Origin: an uncultured Burkholderiales bacterium
GTDB taxonomy: Bacteria; Pseudomonadota; Gammaproteobacteria; Burkholderiales; Eutrophovitaceae
DNA length: 34,413 nucleotides
Direction: 5' to 3'
Assembly: GCA_951812315.1 (NCBI GenBank)
Contig: CATOSA010000059.1
Span: 1 to 34,413 of the forward strand
Part shown: positions 24,732 through 32,501 of the stretch, in pieces
How positions within the stretch are numbered: position 1 is the stretch's first letter
How the letters are laid out: each line of letters opens with the position of its first letter
Notes under the pieces: generated by a model
The model's input: only the letters and a program-made list of their open reading frames with translations
Told to the model about the DNA's origin: nothing
The model's database searches: none
Program-made: the position numbers and the translations under genes

Positions 24732-25076
24732 TCAGTGAAGCCGATCCTGGTTAGCGCGATTGCCACCGACATAGCGGCCGTTCTCAAACCGGGAGAAGAA
24801 TTGCCCGAGCATCGGGTGAGTGATCGGTTCGGCACTCTCGTCGCGCTCAAGATTCTTTTCAGCAACGTAGGTCGTGTGTGTCGCACCATGGACAAGCACG
24901 TGATACCAGGGCTCGTCTTTGGGCGGCCGCGATCTCGCGACTGTTTCATACCACTCCTCTGTCGACTGGAACGTCGGGTCGACATCGACGATTACGCCGC
25001 GATAGTCAAACAGTTGGTGGTGAATCAACTCGCCAACGGAGAATTTCGATCTCTTGATATTTGTTATGGTCGCCAT
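24732..25076 (-). CDS. hspQ: HspQ / YccV-like heat-shock, hemimethylated-DNA-binding domain protein
   Basis: A roughly 114-residue protein with the HspQ pattern: KFSVGELIHHQLFDYRGVIV, DVDPTFQSTEEWYE, DEPWYHVLVHG and a TYVAEKNLE segment, ending with an extra Gly-Asn-rich tail. HspQ acts as a heat-shock adaptor that modulates Lon proteolysis, and the domain was first named for hemimethylated DNA binding. The ATG at 25076 is chosen over an upstream TTG at 25088. The gene stands alone, and no heat-shock promoter was identified. Confidence 0.85.
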   Translation of the reverse strand: MATITNIKRSKFSVGELIHHQLFDYRGVIVDVDPTFQSTEEWYETVARSRPPKDEPWYHVLVHGATHTTYVAEKNLERDESAEPITHPMLGQFFSRFENGRYVGGNRANQDRLH

Positions 25077-25212
25077 AAGACGAAACAATACTCCTCTTCA
25101 GTGGCTGAAGCGTAGACCTCTTCGGTTGAATCGGCTACGGAACGTATCGAACCGGATCAGGCAACGGGTCTGCGCCTGAAAAACTCTGAATACCTGGAAA
25201 AGGCTGAGTACA

Positions 25213-27463
25213 TTATTCGCGGTCGATCGCAATGCCTGTGATTCCCCTGCCGTTAGGCGTACCGCCTGTTGGCAGGCGCAGCAGCACGTCATTGTTCAGG
25301 ACTCCGTTTGAATACCGGTCATTGCCGCCTTCGTCCAGCAGCGCCCCGAAACTGAAGACAGGATCTTCGGGCCGAAAGTGGTATGCGTTGTCTTCTGCCG
25401 CGCCTTGTGCAACCTTGCTCGAAGACCAGTACCAGTCGTCTCCGGAAAGGTCGTGCAGGAATGCTTTTGACTGTTGCGCGGCAGCGCCCTGACTCAACGT
25501 AGGGCCCCGGTACACGTCGTTGCCCTCCAGATCGAACAGCATCGCAATGGATTGATCCCAGGCTGCCGCCTGGCTGGCCGCAGTCATCGACCAGTAGGTG
25601 TCGTCGCCGGAAACATCAGTGAGCATGCCGAAAGCTTGATGTGCAGCGAACCCTTGTGCGTAGCGGTTGCCGTAATACAGATCGTTCCCGGATTCGTCAA
25701 AAAGCGCACCTACGTCCCAGTAGTATCCGCCGCCCTGGCTGAATTCCCCTCCCTCGTAGCGGTCGTCGCCACCAAGGTCAAGCAGCACGCCCACACCTCC
25801 GAAATCGTACGGCCGAATGCCGACACCTACGCCCTGGCTGAATGCCATGAACGAACCGGAAGTGTCGTATGCCGAACGCACCGGGCCATTGGCGCGATAA
25901 AGATCATTGCCGCCGTTATCGAGCAGTATGCCGATGCCGCGTGGCCCGCCCACGCCCTGACTGAATACCTGGGAGTGATAAGTATCGGTCTGGCGCCCCC
26001 GGTCTATGAGTATGCCAGCGCCATATAGTCCCGCGCCTGCCGACCACGCCGCACATTGGTATGTGTCATTGCCGGCGTCGTCGAACAGAAAACCGAAACC
26101 GAATGCGCCGGCGCCACACCCGCCGAGTTCGCTTTCGTAATGATCGGTACCCGCAAGATCGATCAGCACTGAAACGCCCAACCATCCGGCGCCAGGTCCG
26201 CCCGTCGTTGCTTTGTACAAATCGTCGCCAGCAATGTCGACAATGGTCTACGTTTCCCTCAGGACTTGCTCACTCCATACGTAAGTGTCATCGCCGTCGA
26301 GGTCGATCACCCCGTAGAGTAAATCCATTTGATAGCGATTGGGCCCGGGCCCGCCAATCACGATGAAGCCGTCGTCTATTTGAACAATAGTCAACTATTG
26401 CACCCTCCACCATGCCGTCAAGTTCTTCATACGGTTGGCGAAGGCCGGCCGGGGTTTCCGGAAGTTGCGCCGCGTTCGCCAGAAGCTGGTGCGCGGTCTC
26501 GAGAAGGGGGGCGAGATCAACCTGCATGCTCAGTTGCATTGCCTGGATGCCGCGTATGACGCCAGGCTGTGCAATGAGTGTCCGGTCTGCCGCAGTAGTT
26601 TTCATCAGGTAGTGCAAGTCAGCGTACGCTTGTGCCCTGTTCGCTTGCGCGGCATCGAAAACATTGCGTACAGCCTGATTGGCATCGCTGACAATCTGAG
26701 TGAAGGTTGCAAGAGAGGGCGTCCGCGTGTGTGTCGACTCCAAACTTTCCGGGCAGCTCAGGGCCAGCGTGTTACAAAGGACCGGTATTGCGCTGTCGCG
26801 CTCGTTCTGGAACGGACGGAGTTGCTCCGTGAGCGCATCCTGCCAGTCGGGCATCGATTCGGGTTGCATCATCGCGGATCGAATCAGCGGCAGCTTGTGA
26901 TACCCGCTGTCGCTACGGGCAAGTTCAGCGAACATACGCTCGATGCGCGCGACAATTGGCTGAACCTGCGGTGCGACCAGTAAGTACTCATTGATCGGAT
27001 GATCCGGGGACGTCTCGTCAACGCCGGGTTGTGCAATCGGCACTGCCGATACGAATGCTGATGGCCCCGACCAGCGGGCGCGATCCGCGATAATCAGAGT
27101 GATGGTCATCGGCGCAGCATCGCGAAAAATCTCCAGCTCGAGTCGCGTGCCGGGGGTAGACGACTGGATGATGGCGTGCGCGCTGGCCGCATCGATGTCC
27201 ATGCCATCGATGCGTACGACATGATCACCGCCCTTCAGTCCCGCAAGCGCTGCCGGGCCGGCAACAATGCCGTGTACGACGGTCTCTCCACTCGAAGAAT
27301 CGACGAGCCACAACCCGGCGAACGGTTCACCGTTCGCATCAGGCGCAGGGAGCAGCGATTCAACCGCTGGTTCGGCCTGCGTGCGTGGCGGGCTTTTGAC
27401 CGTACTCGCACAGCCCGTGATGGCCATCAGGCAAAGCAGTGTTGCTGCGACTCCGGTTTTCAT
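25213..27463 (-). pseudogene. PDZ-domain lipoprotein with about twelve G-N/D-D-x-Y repeats (frameshift plus internal TAG)
   Basis: The first part (391 residues as read) has the lipobox ITGC (Cys18), a PDZ domain at about 48-125 (GLWLVDSSSG, GPAALAGLKGGDHVVRIDG) and an all-helical middle. Its frame breaks near 26385. Another frame then continues with VQIDDGFIVIGGPGPNRYQM and enters a repeat array of about twelve units of some 26 residues: hLhDxxG(N/D)DxY, then SQG or AQG, then Gly-rich. A TAG at 26248-26250 interrupts the array between repeats 1 and 2. The rest reads through to 25213. Restored, the protein would be about 750 residues, an exported repeat protein probably forming a beta-solenoid. 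No catalytic motif is recognised. Confidence 0.75.
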
Positions 27464-27595
27464 CCGCGCAGTCTAACTCGGTCGTGGACACTTGCTGTGC
27501 CGTATTGGGCGCGTGCCAACCCAGGGGAAAAAGGGAATTCATGGGGTTGGCTTCTTACTCGCTCGGCATTCGCTTTCATGTTCTCCAGCGAAACT

Positions 27596-27851
27596 CTAGA
27601 GTCGCGATTTTGCCCGGCTTGAAAGAAGATTTATGATCGCTGGATCCGACGTTTTCATTGCGTACTCGAGAATACTTCTGCCGCGAAACGTTGCTGAAGA
27701 ATCGGCGTTGTTATCTAGCAGAAAACGTATTGTGGACAAGTCCCCGCCAAATACAGCGGCAAGAAGGGGTGGGGGTTCTTCGTGATTTTTGCCGTTTACA
27801 TCTGCGCCCTCTGATATCAGTAACTGAACGACTGATGATTCTCCAACAGAA
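27596..27851 (-). pseudogene. Ankyrin-repeat protein, C-terminal fragment cut by the IS
   Basis: On the minus strand the frame adjoining the IS reads SSVVQLLISEGADVNG, then LLAAVFGGDLSTIRFLLDNN and SILEYAMK, ending in TAG at 27596-27598. The LL(I/D)xxGADVN pattern repeated twice is typical of ankyrin units. The fragment has no start of its own. It is the 3' end of a gene interrupted by the IS at 27853-29118; the 5' part may be the fragment at 29119-29398. Confidence 0.7.
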
Positions 27852-27852
27852 G

Positions 27853-28746
27853 TGGACCCCGAAACTTGGACCCCCGCTTAAGTGAAATCTCCATGGGGTT
27901 CAGGCCGCGCTCTTCAACGCCGTTTGTTCGAAGTACACCGCATCGGGGGGTACGCCGGTCAAGCCCAGTGTGAGGACGCCGGGTATTGTAAAAACGAAAG
28001 TATTTGTCCAGTCCGGCGCGTAATGCCGCCAGCGTTTCATACGCGCGCAGATACACGTCTTCGTACTTCACACTGCGCCACAACCGTTCGACGAACACGT
28101 TGTCGATCCAGCGAGCCTTGCCGTCCATGCTGATCGTCACTTCGTGGTCCTTGAGAACGCGGGTGAACGCATCGGCCGTGAACTGCGTGCCCTGATCGGT
28201 GTTGAATATCTCGGGTGTACCGTAGCCACGCAATGCCTCTTCGAGCGCCTCGACGCAAAAGTCGCTGTCCATCGTGTTCGACGCCCGCCACGAAAGCACC
28301 TTGCGCGTATGCCAGTGCATAATCGCCACGAGCTACATGAACCCCTTGGCCATCGGTAGATAACACATATCGCTCGCCCACACCTGGTTGGCCCGCGTGA
28401 TTGTCATGTCCCTGAGCAAGTAAGGATAGATCTTGTGTCCCTTGTCTGGCGTGCTGGTGCGCCGCTTCGGCTACAGCGCCCTGATCTGCATCTGACGCAT
28501 CAGCCGCTGTACGCGCTTACGATTGACCTGCAGCCCGCGTGTATCGAGTTCGTTGCGAATACGACGGCTTCCGTAGAACGGCAGCTCAAGGTGGATCTCG
28601 TCGATCAGGCGCATCAGCTCAAGGTCTTCGGCTGACACCTGTGCGCCGCGATAGTACGCTGTGCAGCGTGCCACTCCGAGTAACTCGCAGCGGCGTGCCC
28701 TGGACAGTTCGTGAGCGCTTTGAATCTGTGCTCGGCGCTCGCTCAC
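27853..28746 (-). pseudogene. IS3-family orfB transposase (DDE), interrupted by two TAG codons
   Basis: The OrfB frame starts with GTG at 28746 overlapping the orfA stop. Apart from two TAG codons it is open to the IS end and slightly beyond (27817). The catalytic triad is present: Asp in WASDMCY, Asp in NTDQGTQF, and Glu in VERLWRSVKYE. The TAG codons fall after Ile-Arg-Ala-Leu (28468-28470) and after Gly-Phe-Met (28333-28335), both at positions where related transposases have Tyr. The same codons occur in the left copy. Because the frame stays open elsewhere, the damage is recent, or the codons are sometimes read through. Confidence 0.88.
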
Positions 28747-29033
28747 CGGTCGCGCCCGAGAAACTTTGACAGAAAATCTTTCTCCATCGTCAGTTGCCCG
28801 ACCTTGGCGTGCAGCTTCTCGATTTCGCGTTCGGTGTGTTGCGCCTCAACTGCGTTGCCACCGAACACGTCCTCGGCACTATCGACCAGACGTTTCTTCC
28901 AGTCCTGGATCTGATTCGGGTGAACGTCGAACTGTTCAGCCAGCTCGGCCAGTGTGTGCTCGCCACGCACTGCGCCCAGTGCTACTTTGGCCTTGAAGCT
29001 CGCCGTGTGATTTCTTCTCTTTCTACGTGTCAT
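28743..29033 (-). CDS. IS3-family orfA (helix-turn-helix subunit)
   Basis: A 96-residue intact OrfA. The N-terminal basic segment (MTRRKRRNHTASFKAKVAL) and the helix-turn-helix region AELAEQFDVHPNQIQDWKKR bind the IS ends. A C-terminal leucine-zipper-like stretch (REIEKLHAKVGQLTMEKDF) mediates oligomerisation in this family. In IS3 elements a frameshift normally fuses OrfA to OrfB; here the orfB start also overlaps the orfA stop as GTGA. Confidence 0.92.
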   Translation of the reverse strand: MTRRKRRNHTASFKAKVALGAVRGEHTLAELAEQFDVHPNQIQDWKKRLVDSAEDVFGGNAVEAQHTEREIEKLHAKVGQLTMEKDFLSKFLGRDR

Positions 29034-29118
29034 CTTCGGATCCTCTCTGTGTCGTAAAAGAATAATCCATAAGATTTCACTTATCAGCTATATTTTGGTG
29101 TCCAGCCGTTGGGGTCCA

Positions 29119-29398
29119 CCTCTTCCTCCAGAAGAACGTATCCTTTCGTTAGCGCTTCGATTGCGGATTTCGTATTTATCAGGATGTGAATTTCCTGGTA
29201 GCGTGCGATCTCGTCCGCGGCATCCGTGCTTTGGTCGGAATGTGCTGCTGTCGACATGACCAGGCAAAGAGTCATTGAAGCGCAGAGCCGGACAAGATTG
29301 TCCAGAGTAAAGTATGGCGTCCGGATTAGCCGGGTGGTTTCCGCAATCAAACTGGCAGGTCTGGCAGCGAGAGCAAAGATCATATATGCCTCTTTCAT
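29119..29398 (-). pseudogene. 5' fragment of an exported protein gene, interrupted by the IS
   Basis: A minus-strand frame begins with ATG at 29398 and has an internal hydrophobic stretch (LVRLCASMTLCLVMS) followed by AAHSDQS, which looks like a signal peptide. It then reads a short helical segment (DEIARYQEIHILINTKSAIEAL) and runs into the IS. Position and strand make it the probable 5' part of the ankyrin-type gene whose 3' part is at 27596-27851. The missing target duplication means this continuity is not proven. Confidence 0.5.
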
Positions 29399-29854
29399 GA
29401 TTCTTGGAGCCTGTCGATAATTGGCCGGCTAACCGGTGTTGGCCGTACGATTGCCGTTATTGGCAGGGACTGAATATCCAGCAAGAAATGGAGGAGATAT
29501 GCACGCAAGGTCGATGCCGACTTTGCAGCGCGCTGGCGACTGACTTGCAAGCGCGTTTCTTATCCTTATGGGCGTGCGGCAAGTACGCAGGATTAGCCGT
29601 CTGTTATGGATTAACGTCGATCTAATCGCTGCTGAAGTTGCTTGCGGCTTTGCTGGAGGTCGGGGCTCAGCCTCTTCTGAAACCGGTAGCGATGGCGAAT
29701 GGCGGCGCCATATTCACTCTCGTTGCAACGAGCGGCACTGGCGTTGCCGGTATCGCGGCAGGGCTTGGCTGATATTGCCAGACGCAGTCTGCGTAGCGTC
29801 CGGTGCGCAATACGTACAGCAGGCTTACATCAGCATAAGGCGAGCTTGACGGAT
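29399..29854. other. 456-base region without an assignable gene
   Basis: No convincing gene is found. On the plus strand one frame (about 29621-29770) reads a hydrophobic stretch with the motifs LLEVGAQPLLKPVAM and AIFTLVATSGTGVAGIAAGLG ending in TGA. Basic residues follow in neighbouring frames (ARRSLRSVR), as if a small membrane protein gene had decayed by indels. An AGGAGGA-like site precedes an ATG at 29498, but that frame stops after 14 codons. Confidence 0.25.
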
Positions 29855-30304
29855 TCAGATCTGCCCACGAATCCAGTTGGCCAGTGTGTTGGCGTCCATT
29901 GCGCCGGATTTGCGGGCGACTTCCTGGCCGTTCTTGTAGACGATTAGTGTGGGGATGCTGCGGATATTGAACCGGGCGGATGTGTCTGGATTGGCGTCTG
30001 TATCGAGTTTTGCAAAGCGCACATGCGGTTCCAGATTACCGGCAACACTTTTGAAATGTGGTGCCATCATCTTGCACGGCCCGCACCAGTCTGCCCAGAA
30101 GTCGACCACTACCGGAATACTGCTGCGCTCTATATGGGCGGCGAAATTGGCGTCGGTAAGGTTGATTGGTGCGCCGGTAAACAGCGATTGTTTGCATTGC
30201 CCGCAGCTGGGGTTATCTCCCAGCCGCGTTTCCGGAATCCGGTTGACCGCATTGCAGTGCGGGCAGGCGACGTGGTTGTGATTGTCCATAGTGTGTGAAT
30301 CCAT
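29855..30304 (-). CDS. trxC: Thioredoxin TrxC (thioredoxin 2) with N-terminal zinc finger
   Basis: A 149-residue thioredoxin of the TrxC type. The N-terminal zinc ribbon has CPHC (Cys14, Cys17) and CGQC (Cys34, Cys37). The thioredoxin domain has the active site WCGPC at 73-77, the cis-Pro loop IRSIPTLIVYKNG and the usual DTDANPD segment. It is a cytoplasmic disulfide reductase linked to oxidative stress. ATG 30304 is taken as the start; a second ATG at 30289 would remove five residues and still keep the zinc finger. It is divergent from the NTF2-like gene, 139 bases apart. Confidence 0.95.
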   Translation of the reverse strand: MDSHTMDNHNHVACPHCNAVNRIPETRLGDNPSCGQCKQSLFTGAPINLTDANFAAHIERSSIPVVVDFWADWCGPCKMMAPHFKSVAGNLEPHVRFAKLDTDANPDTSARFNIRSIPTLIVYKNGQEVARKSGAMDANTLANWIRGQI

Positions 30305-30443
30305 TGCGTAGATTTACTGCAAATGGGGCAACATGTCCCAATTACAAGGTGCAGTTCTTGAGCCGCCCGATTTGGCGTGATACCGTTCAAGTCACCTTCT
30401 GACTTGCCGGCAATGAAAATTGTTGGCGCAACGGGATTAAAAA

Positions 30444-30974
30444 GTGACTGTAACTGCAACGAAATTCAGGTTTGTGGCATTGCTTGCCGGTATGTTTTCC
30501 CTGCTGGTTTGTCTTTCCCTGTTGCAAACGCGAACCGCGGTTGCGGCGGGAGCGGTGGAGATGCAAGTGGCGCGCATCGTCAAGTCAGCCGTTAACGGTT
30601 ACAACGGCGCCATGCACTCGGGTGATGCGGACCGCTGGTTGAAGTACTTCACGGGCAATGTTCAGCGCAAGGGGCCGCAGTCGGCACAGGAAGGCAAAGA
30701 GGCATTCTCTGCGTATTATGAGCGGGAGTTCGAGACATTCAAGGCGCGCTGGATCACCAAGCAGATGGTGATCAGTGGCCGTTCCGGGGCGGTCGAATTC
30801 GAATGGGATGCGGTTCACAAAGCCAGCGGTACACCATTGAAGATTGATATGGTGGCCATCTTCCAGCTGGCATCAAGCGGAAAGTTCGAATCTGTGAGTT
30901 TCTATTTCGATACGGCGAAGCTGGGTCAGTATTCGGCATCGGACGAAGTTGCTGCGTCGAGCGGTACCGATTAG
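30444..30974 (+). CDS. Exported NTF2/SnoaL-like protein
   Basis: A 176-residue protein with an N-terminal signal peptide (FRFVALLAGMFSLLVCLSLL...TAVA), followed by a SnoaL/NTF2-like fold: VNGYNGAMHSGDADRWLKYF at the first helix, a QEGKEAFSAYYEREF segment and a final set of strands (GAVEFEWDAVHKASG, VAIFQLASSGKFESVSFYF). Family members are small ligand-binding or enzyme proteins of many roles, and no catalytic residues are clear. The start GTG is assumed because the signal peptide begins there; no strong RBS is visible. Another exported small-protein gene follows in the same direction. Confidence 0.82.
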   Translation: MTVTATKFRFVALLAGMFSLLVCLSLLQTRTAVAAGAVEMQVARIVKSAVNGYNGAMHSGDADRWLKYFTGNVQRKGPQSAQEGKEAFSAYYEREFETFKARWITKQMVISGRSGAVEFEWDAVHKASGTPLKIDMVAIFQLASSGKFESVSFYFDTAKLGQYSASDEVAASSGTD

Positions 30975-31103
30975 CGTGGTGGCCATGACGGTACTTCAGT
31001 GCAAGCTGGATTTCTGCCATCGAAATGTGACCTGGACCCGGTCCGCGAAGCATCCCGTGGCGCAGACCCGTACTCAGGAAAGTACTCAAGGTAGAGGGAA
31101 CCG

Positions 31104-31556
31104 ATGCGGCAGACTTTAACTGGATTTTCGATCGCTACGTTAATTGCGTTTGCGCTGCTGGTCGGCGCGACTACGAATTTGGCGACTGCCGGGGACGCGG
31201 CGTGCCCGGATGGTGACGAGTCGATGAAGTGCAAGGCCGAGGCCAGCGACAAATTTGCGCTCTACGTAGTGGGCAGAGAGGCGTATGAAGAGGCGCGCGA
31301 GTCCGGAGATTTTTCGGAGGCGTTGCGTCTGGCCCGCAAACTGGATGCAACCGGCGACAGGAACGGCGATCGCCTCGTGAAAATGGTCTACCTTCAATTG
31401 GGGTGGGGCGGACACAGCGATTACGTCGAGGCCTACGTCTGGTTGAACGAGGGCCTTGAGGGTGGTAAGGACTATCTTGACTCCTGGATCTCCCGGCTCG
31501 CTGACAAGATGACCGCGGAGCAACTTTCAGAGGCAAAGGCGCTGGTCGGTAGCTAG
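31104..31556 (+). CDS. Exported Sel1-like repeat protein (small)
   Basis: A 150-residue protein with a signal peptide ending near TNLATAGD. The mature part has two helical-hairpin repeats with the Sel1/TPR look (ALRLARKLDATGDRNGDRLVK, then LGWGGHSDYVEAYVWLNEG). The AYVWLNEG segment is typical of Sel1-like repeats. A Cys pair in the N-terminal mature region (CPDGDESMKC) may form a disulfide. A protein-interaction role in the periplasm is likely. It follows the NTF2-like gene after 129 bases on the same strand and is intact. Confidence 0.75.
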   Translation: MRQTLTGFSIATLIAFALLVGATTNLATAGDAACPDGDESMKCKAEASDKFALYVVGREAYEEARESGDFSEALRLARKLDATGDRNGDRLVKMVYLQLGWGGHSDYVEAYVWLNEGLEGGKDYLDSWISRLADKMTAEQLSEAKALVGS

Positions 31557-31929
31557 AGCGGATGTATCCCGCTCATGGCCGCGCCGATGCGCGAGTTGCC
31601 TACTGAGACGCCTGGTCTTCCTGCCGTAGCAGGCATGCCGGGGGTAGCCCGGCGGCTACTTACCTTTCTTGCGCGGCCAAGAAAGGTAAGCCAAAGAAGG
31701 CCGCCCCACTAAGCCGTCCCTTCGGGATTCCCTGCGTTACTCGAAGCGACAGGCGGCTGCGGAACTCGCCCGCGCGAGACGCGCGGACTCAGACAGTCCT
31801 CGCCGAATACCCCTGCCGTTCCTGCGTTACTCGGCGGCTCAGAAGGGGGGAAAGTACTTCTTTAGTGCGTAGGCCGGATTGCGCTGCGCTAATCCGACCT
31901 CGTACTGGTCGCGCCGATGCGCGAGCTGC
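31557..31929. repeat. Intergenic repeat cluster with a duplicated 41-bp gene end
   Basis: There is no gene in 31557-31929. A 41-bp sequence at 31581-31621 is repeated with two differences at 31911-31951, where it includes the last codons of the cytochrome c gene. Between them lie a perfect hairpin, two copies of CCTGCGTTACTCG (near 31731 and 31816), and an imperfect palindrome around GGCCGGATTGCGCTGCGCTA (from about 31872). Such hairpin-rich sequences are known as dispersed repeats in gammaproteobacteria. Confidence 0.7.
31659..31690. repeat. Perfect 13-bp stem hairpin (dispersed repeat element)
   Basis: CTTACCTTTCTTG (31659-31671) and CAAGAAAGGTAAG (31678-31690) form a perfect stem around the six-base loop CGCGGC. 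It lies between the Sel1-like gene (+) and the cytochrome c gene (-), which converge here, and might serve as a shared terminator. Similar sequences occur as a dispersed repeat in proteobacterial genomes (general recollection, not checked). Confidence 0.6.
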
Positions 31930-32328
31930 CTATTGAGACGCCTGGTCTTCCAGCCTTAGGTCTTCGAGAATGAAGTCGGCAAGGGTTTCGATCTTGTATT
32001 CGTCAAGCAAATCCTGGAAGGCGGGCATTCCCTTGGGCATGCGGCCATAAGTGATGACGTGGATCAATTGGGCGCGTGTGAGCGTGGTCACCCGCAGATC
32101 GGCGCCATAGCCGCCTTCACTGGGTCCGCCTCGTCCGTCGTACTTGTGACAGAGCACGCAATCCTTGAACAGCACCCGTCCGCTTGCGCGCGGGACCTTG
32201 ATAACAGGCCGTCCGCCGTTATCCGCAAACGCGGTTGACTCATGCGGAAGAGGAGACAACGAGAGTACTGCGAATAGAAGAAACCCGATTGACAGGATCC
32301 ACAATTTTCTTGTTTGGATATTGATCAT
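31930..32328 (-). CDS. c-type cytochrome, probable electron acceptor of the PQQ dehydrogenase
   Basis: A 132-residue single-heme cytochrome. A signal peptide or anchor (LWILSIGFLLFAVLSLSPL) is followed by the heme site CVLCH (Cys57, Cys60, His61) and the axial-ligand segment GRMPKGMPAF (Met97 or Met101). The C-terminus EDQASQ and the TAG stop at 31930-31932 lie inside the 41-bp duplicated sequence. It lies directly downstream of the PQQ dehydrogenase gene on the same strand. PQQ alcohol dehydrogenases pass electrons to such cytochromes, so functional pairing is likely even though a terminator-like hairpin lies between the genes. Confidence 0.87.
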   Translation of the reverse strand: MINIQTRKLWILSIGFLLFAVLSLSPLPHESTAFADNGGRPVIKVPRASGRVLFKDCVLCHKYDGRGGPSEGGYGADLRVTTLTRAQLIHVITYGRMPKGMPAFQDLLDEYKIETLADFILEDLRLEDQASQ

Positions 32329-32412
32329 GCTGATAGCTATCTGATAACGATTGGTAGATCTGACCGCCGTAGGTGATTTTCGCTTTGCAAAGCACGTATG
32401 CGGCAGAGACTA

Positions 32413-32446
32413 AAAATGACTGCAGGACCGCGAACGGTCCTGCAGT
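32413..32446 (-). terminator. Intrinsic terminator of the PQQ dehydrogenase gene
   Basis: ACTGCAGGACCG (32419-32430), loop CGAA, and CGGTCCTGCAGT (32435-32446) form a perfect 12-bp stem. On the minus strand it is followed by CATTTTTAG, a five-T tract. It lies 56 bases after the PQQ dehydrogenase stop. A second hairpin, GCGCAAGCC/GGCTTGCGC (32464-32489), precedes it without a T-tract. Confidence 0.8.
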
Positions 32447-32501
32447 GCATCTTGCTGGCATGCGCGCAAGCCAATGATCCGGCTTGCGCTAACAAGCCCG
32501 T

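Larger units (their letters stand above)
27853..29118 (-). mobile_element. IS3-family insertion sequence, complete right copy
   Basis: About 1266 bp. Terminal inverted repeats match at both ends: TGGACCCCGAAACTTGGAC at the left and the complement of GTCCAGCCGTTGGGGTCCA at the right. AAGTGAAATC then occurs further inside both ends. No 3-5-bp target duplication is evident in the flanks. On the minus strand orfA is followed by orfB with a 4-bp overlap. A second, damaged copy lies at 1-776 in the same orientation. Two TAG codons within orfB make autonomous transposition doubtful. Confidence 0.93.

Noticed and set aside
25213..26220. RTX toxin-type calcium-binding repeats
   Set aside because: The nonapeptide GGxGxDxUx is absent; the unit is about 26 residues with a G-N/D-D-x-Y core.
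19381..28470. Reassignment of TAG to a sense codon, suggested by internal TAGs in the transposase, the PDZ-repeat gene and a membrane remnant
   Set aside because: Many intact genes here end in TAG (DUF899, methyltransferase, crotonase, small lipoprotein, NTF2-like, Sel1-like, cytochrome c), so TAG works as a stop.
29084..29118. Ankyrin-like VDPNGWTP encoded at the IS junction as true ankyrin sequence
   Set aside because: The bases belong to the IS terminal repeat and recur in the left copy next to an unrelated gene.
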